A DNA stretch of 6,241 bases from Planctomycetota bacterium (GTDB lineage: Bacteria > Planctomycetota > Phycisphaerae > WQYP01), in NCBI GenBank assembly GCA_021828935.1, contig JAJZCU010000138.1:1-6241 (forward strand). Reading direction: 5' to 3'. Both the position numbers and the translations under genes were made by a program. Positions 4,171 through 6,241 of this stretch are shown here, one piece after another (the stretch's first letter is position 1; each line of letters starts with the position of its first letter). The notes under the pieces were generated by a model. The model worked only from the letters and a program-made list of their open reading frames with translations. It was not told where the DNA came from and did not search any database.

Positions 4171-5325
4171 TTGGGCACAAGAACTGGCTATCATACCGAC
4201 ACTGTTGTCGGACCCGTGGGCCCGCCCGCGAACGGCAGAACCAAGCTCAGACCGGCCACCGCCGGCGCGCCCGTCGAATATTTTCGCGCCAAATACGGCA
4301 CGATCTTTCTTGGTGATTCACTGAACGTTCTGGACCGGCACGTCACGCCGGCGTCCGTCGACCTGATTATGACCAGTCCGCCGTTTGGACTTGTTCGCAA
4401 GAAAGATTACGGAAACGTGGACTCCGGGAAGTATCTGGAGTGGTTTCGCCCATTCGCCGCTGTGTTCAAGCGCGTGCTGAAGGACACCGGGTCGCTGGTG
4501 ATTGATATTGGCGGCGCATGGATGGCCGGCCAGCCGACGCGCAGCCTTTACCATTACGAATTACTTATTATGCTGTGCCGGGAATTTGGATTTCATCTGG
4601 CCCAGGATTTTTTCTGGTGGAGCCCGTCAAAACTCCCCGCGCCCGCGGAATGGGTGAACATCCGCCGCATCCGCGTGAAGGATGCGGTCAACTGCATCTG
4701 GTGGCTCTCGCCCACGCCGTGGCCCAAGGCCAGCAACCGTCGCGTCCTGGCCCCCTACAGCGTCGCCATGAAGGGCCTGTTAAAAAATGGGTACAAGCCC
4801 ATGCTTCGGCCCAGCGGCCACGACATCAGCGAACACTTCGCCATTGACAACGGCGCCGCCATCCCGCCCAACCTGCTGGCCATTCCTAATACGGAAAGCA
4901 ATTCTTACTATCTGCGTTATTGCAAAGAACACAACTTATCGCCACACCCCGCACGGTTTCCCGCCGCGCTTCCTGAATACTTTATCCGCATGCTCACCGA
5001 CAAGGGCGACCTAATCATGGACCCCTTCGGCGGCAGTTGCGTCACCGGGGAAGTTGCCGAGCGGCTGCAACGTAACTGGCTGTGTAGTGAGCTCTTGGAA
5101 GATTATGTCATGGGCGCCGTGGGCCGCTTTGCGCGGCCACTGCCGTCGAACCCGCAGGAGTCGCTTTTTCCTGATAGCGCCGTTTCCGGCGATACGGCAT
5201 ACAAACTGTACCACCCGGCCGCGCTTTGGTCCAAGGCCGAAGGCGATCCGCTGGCGCCGGACGGTGGCAGGAAGCGCCCCGGGGCCGGCGCGCGTGCAGA
5301 ACACGGCCCTCGCGGAGACCGTTGA
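4171..5325 (+). CDS. PvuII-like DNA (cytosine-N4-)methyltransferase of a type II restriction-modification system
   Basis: The 384 residues have the beta-class order, with the catalytic motif IV before the SAM-binding motif I. GTIFLGDSLNVL (43-54) leads to DLIMTSPPF (64-72). The TSPP form is typical of N4-cytosine enzymes. Next come LVRKKDYGNVDSGKYLEWF, a long middle block (DFFWWSPSKLPAPAEWVNIR, RIRVKDAVNCIWWLSPTPWP, RPSGHDI, HPARFPAALPEYFIRML), and motif I DPFGGSCVTGEVAE (284-297). This layout is that of M.PvuII and relatives. Family knowledge suggests methylation of the N4 of cytosine in a palindromic site. The exact site cannot be read from sequence. Residues 1-33 are not conserved-looking. 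The start is TTG 4171 (AAGGA 7 nt upstream) or GTG 4216. The roughly 60-residue tail after 320 is outside the catalytic fold. The HNH nuclease gene starts 2 bp after the stop. Confidence 0.92.
   Translation: MGTRTGYHTDTVVGPVGPPANGRTKLRPATAGAPVEYFRAKYGTIFLGDSLNVLDRHVTPASVDLIMTSPPFGLVRKKDYGNVDSGKYLEWFRPFAAVFKRVLKDTGSLVIDIGGAWMAGQPTRSLYHYELLIMLCREFGFHLAQDFFWWSPSKLPAPAEWVNIRRIRVKDAVNCIWWLSPTPWPKASNRRVLAPYSVAMKGLLKNGYKPMLRPSGHDISEHFAIDNGAAIPPNLLAIPNTESNSYYLRYCKEHNLSPHPARFPAALPEYFIRMLTDKGDLIMDPFGGSCVTGEVAERLQRNWLCSELLEDYVMGAVGRFARPLPSNPQESLFPDSAVSGDTAYKLYHPAALWSKAEGDPLAPDGGRKRPGAGARAEHGPRGDR
4196..4211 (+). repeat. Perfect inverted repeat at the methyltransferase 5' end
   Basis: ccgaca (4196-4201) and tgtcgg (4206-4211) flank ctgt. 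It lies 9-13 codons into the gene if TTG 4171 is the start, or 4 nt upstream of GTG 4216 if that is the start. It could be an operator for autorepression or an RNA hairpin. Both are inferred. Confidence 0.45.
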
Positions 5326-5327
5326 GT

Positions 5328-6241
5328 ATGCCCGCGGTTACGCTCATCGAATCCATCAATGCAATACGCGAGGCGATTCATGAATCGGGGTATTCAGCCG
5401 CCCTCGCGGAACCGATGCGAGGCCACCCGCGCCGGTTCGTATGCACAGGACCCGGCAGCGCCAGCATTGCATTGTGGGTGTACGCCTGGACGCTTACGTC
5501 CGGCGGTCGCCCCAGCCTGCGTGACGAATACCGCATTCAGATGACAGCGGTACGGTCGCCACTGGCGATGAATCCAAACGGCCTGACGGTGTTAATTGGC
5601 TATGAACCAGGCCTGCGTCTTTTTGCCGGTTTTGATATTATCAAACATCAAACCTTCACCCCCGGCTCACCCTCCGTCCAGATTAATATCCGCACCGTGC
5701 GAGACGCTCTGCAATACGGCCTGTCGTTTGAACGCAAGAGCAACGACGAAATTGCGGTGGGAATCCGCCCAGACCAATTTATAGCTTACGCTTTAAATGC
5801 GAAAGAAATCCACTGCTACGGTCGGCGGCCTAAAACATTCGACTTGCTCGCCCGCGCCACCACGCTGACCACGTCGGCCCCGGAGGTGGAAATCCTGCCG
5901 GAACCACGCAGACGAGTCGTCCAGGAGATCAGCCGGCTCTCGCGCGACGCAAATTTTCGCCGACAAGTACTCCATGCATATGGCAACCGTTGTGCCGTGA
6001 CCAGGATGCAGCTTCGCCTTGTTGATTCAGCCCACATCGTGCCGGTGGGCGTACCCGGAAGCACTGACGAAACCACCAACGGCCTGGCGTTGTCGCCAAC
6101 ATATCATCGCGCGTACGACCAAGGGTTGATTTTCCTCAATGAACATTACATGATGTGCATTAACCCCGTGAAGGCGGCGCAGTTGCAATTGTTGGATCTG
6201 GCCGGCGGCCTTGACGGCTTCCTGGCCCCGCTGGGCAAAAT
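5328..6241 (+). CDS. HNH restriction endonuclease, probable partner of the methyltransferase (3' end outside window)
   Basis: The frame is open from ATG 5328 to the right edge, giving 304 residues. Near the C-terminus FRRQVLHAYGNRCAVTRMQL (210-229) leads into LVDSAHIVPV (231-240), NGLALSPTYHRAYDQGLIFL (251-270). This is an HNH motif of the HNH_2 kind with His236, Asn251 and His260 as expected metal-site and catalytic residues. Residues 1-200 form a separate region with GPGSASIALWVYAWTLTSGG, a GYEPGLRLFAGFD strand pair and an EIAVGIRPDQFIAYALNAKE helix. I do not recognise its family, and it may read DNA. GGAG lies 10 nt before the ATG. The 2-bp spacing from the methyltransferase stop indicates one operon. 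Family proteins usually continue a few dozen residues past this point. Cleavage of the unmethylated site is inferred from the pairing. Confidence 0.9.
   Translation, partial: MPAVTLIESINAIREAIHESGYSAALAEPMRGHPRRFVCTGPGSASIALWVYAWTLTSGGRPSLRDEYRIQMTAVRSPLAMNPNGLTVLIGYEPGLRLFAGFDIIKHQTFTPGSPSVQINIRTVRDALQYGLSFERKSNDEIAVGIRPDQFIAYALNAKEIHCYGRRPKTFDLLARATTLTTSAPEVEILPEPRRRVVQEISRLSRDANFRRQVLHAYGNRCAVTRMQLRLVDSAHIVPVGVPGSTDETTNGLALSPTYHRAYDQGLIFLNEHYMMCINPVKAAQLQLLDLAGGLDGFLAPLGK

Noticed and set aside
3846..4178. N-terminal extension of rpsP by 111 codons
   Set aside because: The extended part has no S16 homology, and AGAGGA 7 nt before GTG 3845 marks the real start.
4163..4330. Short out-of-frame ATG frames (4163, 4167) overlapping the methyltransferase start
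   Set aside because: They share its ribosome site but end after about 50 codons with no recognisable protein. A leader peptide cannot be excluded but is not supported.
1..6241. CRISPR array, tRNA, rRNA or insertion sequence
   Set aside because: No regularly spaced long repeats, no cloverleaf with TTCNANNC-like arm, and no transposase motifs were found.

Overview
The window (about 60% G+C) looks like chromosomal DNA of a Gram-negative-type bacterium, most plausibly from the Verrucomicrobia/PVC group. That placement is an inference. It rests on a ribosomal rpsP-trmD-rplS cluster without rimM, on Ala/Pro-rich tails on two ribosomal proteins, and on dispersed repeats of the 'cgctgag.cgc.gagagcgc' and 'atccgcg' kind that I associate with such genomes. 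The sequence alone does not fix the taxon.

Layout. Positions 1-156 hold the last 51 codons of an unrecognised plus-strand gene. Positions 157-821 are a gene-free convergent region with short tandem repeats and a perfect 10-bp hairpin. From about 3980 down to 822 the minus strand carries a translation-related block, in transcription order: rpsP (ribosomal protein bS16), trmD (tRNA m1G37 methyltransferase), a 706-bp gene-free gap, rplS (ribosomal protein bL19), and an ArfB/YaeJ-type peptidyl-tRNA hydrolase that rescues stalled ribosomes. The gap holds an imperfect inverted repeat and a strong promoter candidate for rplS. The ArfB gene has its own TATAAT element placed so that its mRNA could be leaderless.

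Divergently from rpsP, on the plus strand, lies a probable type II restriction-modification operon running off the right edge. It consists of a PvuII-like, beta-class N4-cytosine DNA methyltransferase (4171-5325) followed after 2 bp by an HNH endonuclease (5328 to beyond 6241). The HNH catalytic region is complete, but the C-terminus is cut by the window end. The methyltransferase would protect host DNA at the site that the nuclease cuts. No controller (C) protein gene is visible. A perfect 6-bp inverted repeat sits at the methyltransferase 5' end and could be involved in control.

The accessory interest lies in this methyltransferase/HNH pair, because PvuII itself uses a PD-(D/E)XK nuclease, and in the roughly 200-residue N-terminal region of the HNH protein, which I could not assign to a family. 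The ribosomal block is ordinary in content. It is unusual in lacking rimM, in separating rplS from trmD with its own promoter, and in having Glu at the usual catalytic Asp position of TrmD.
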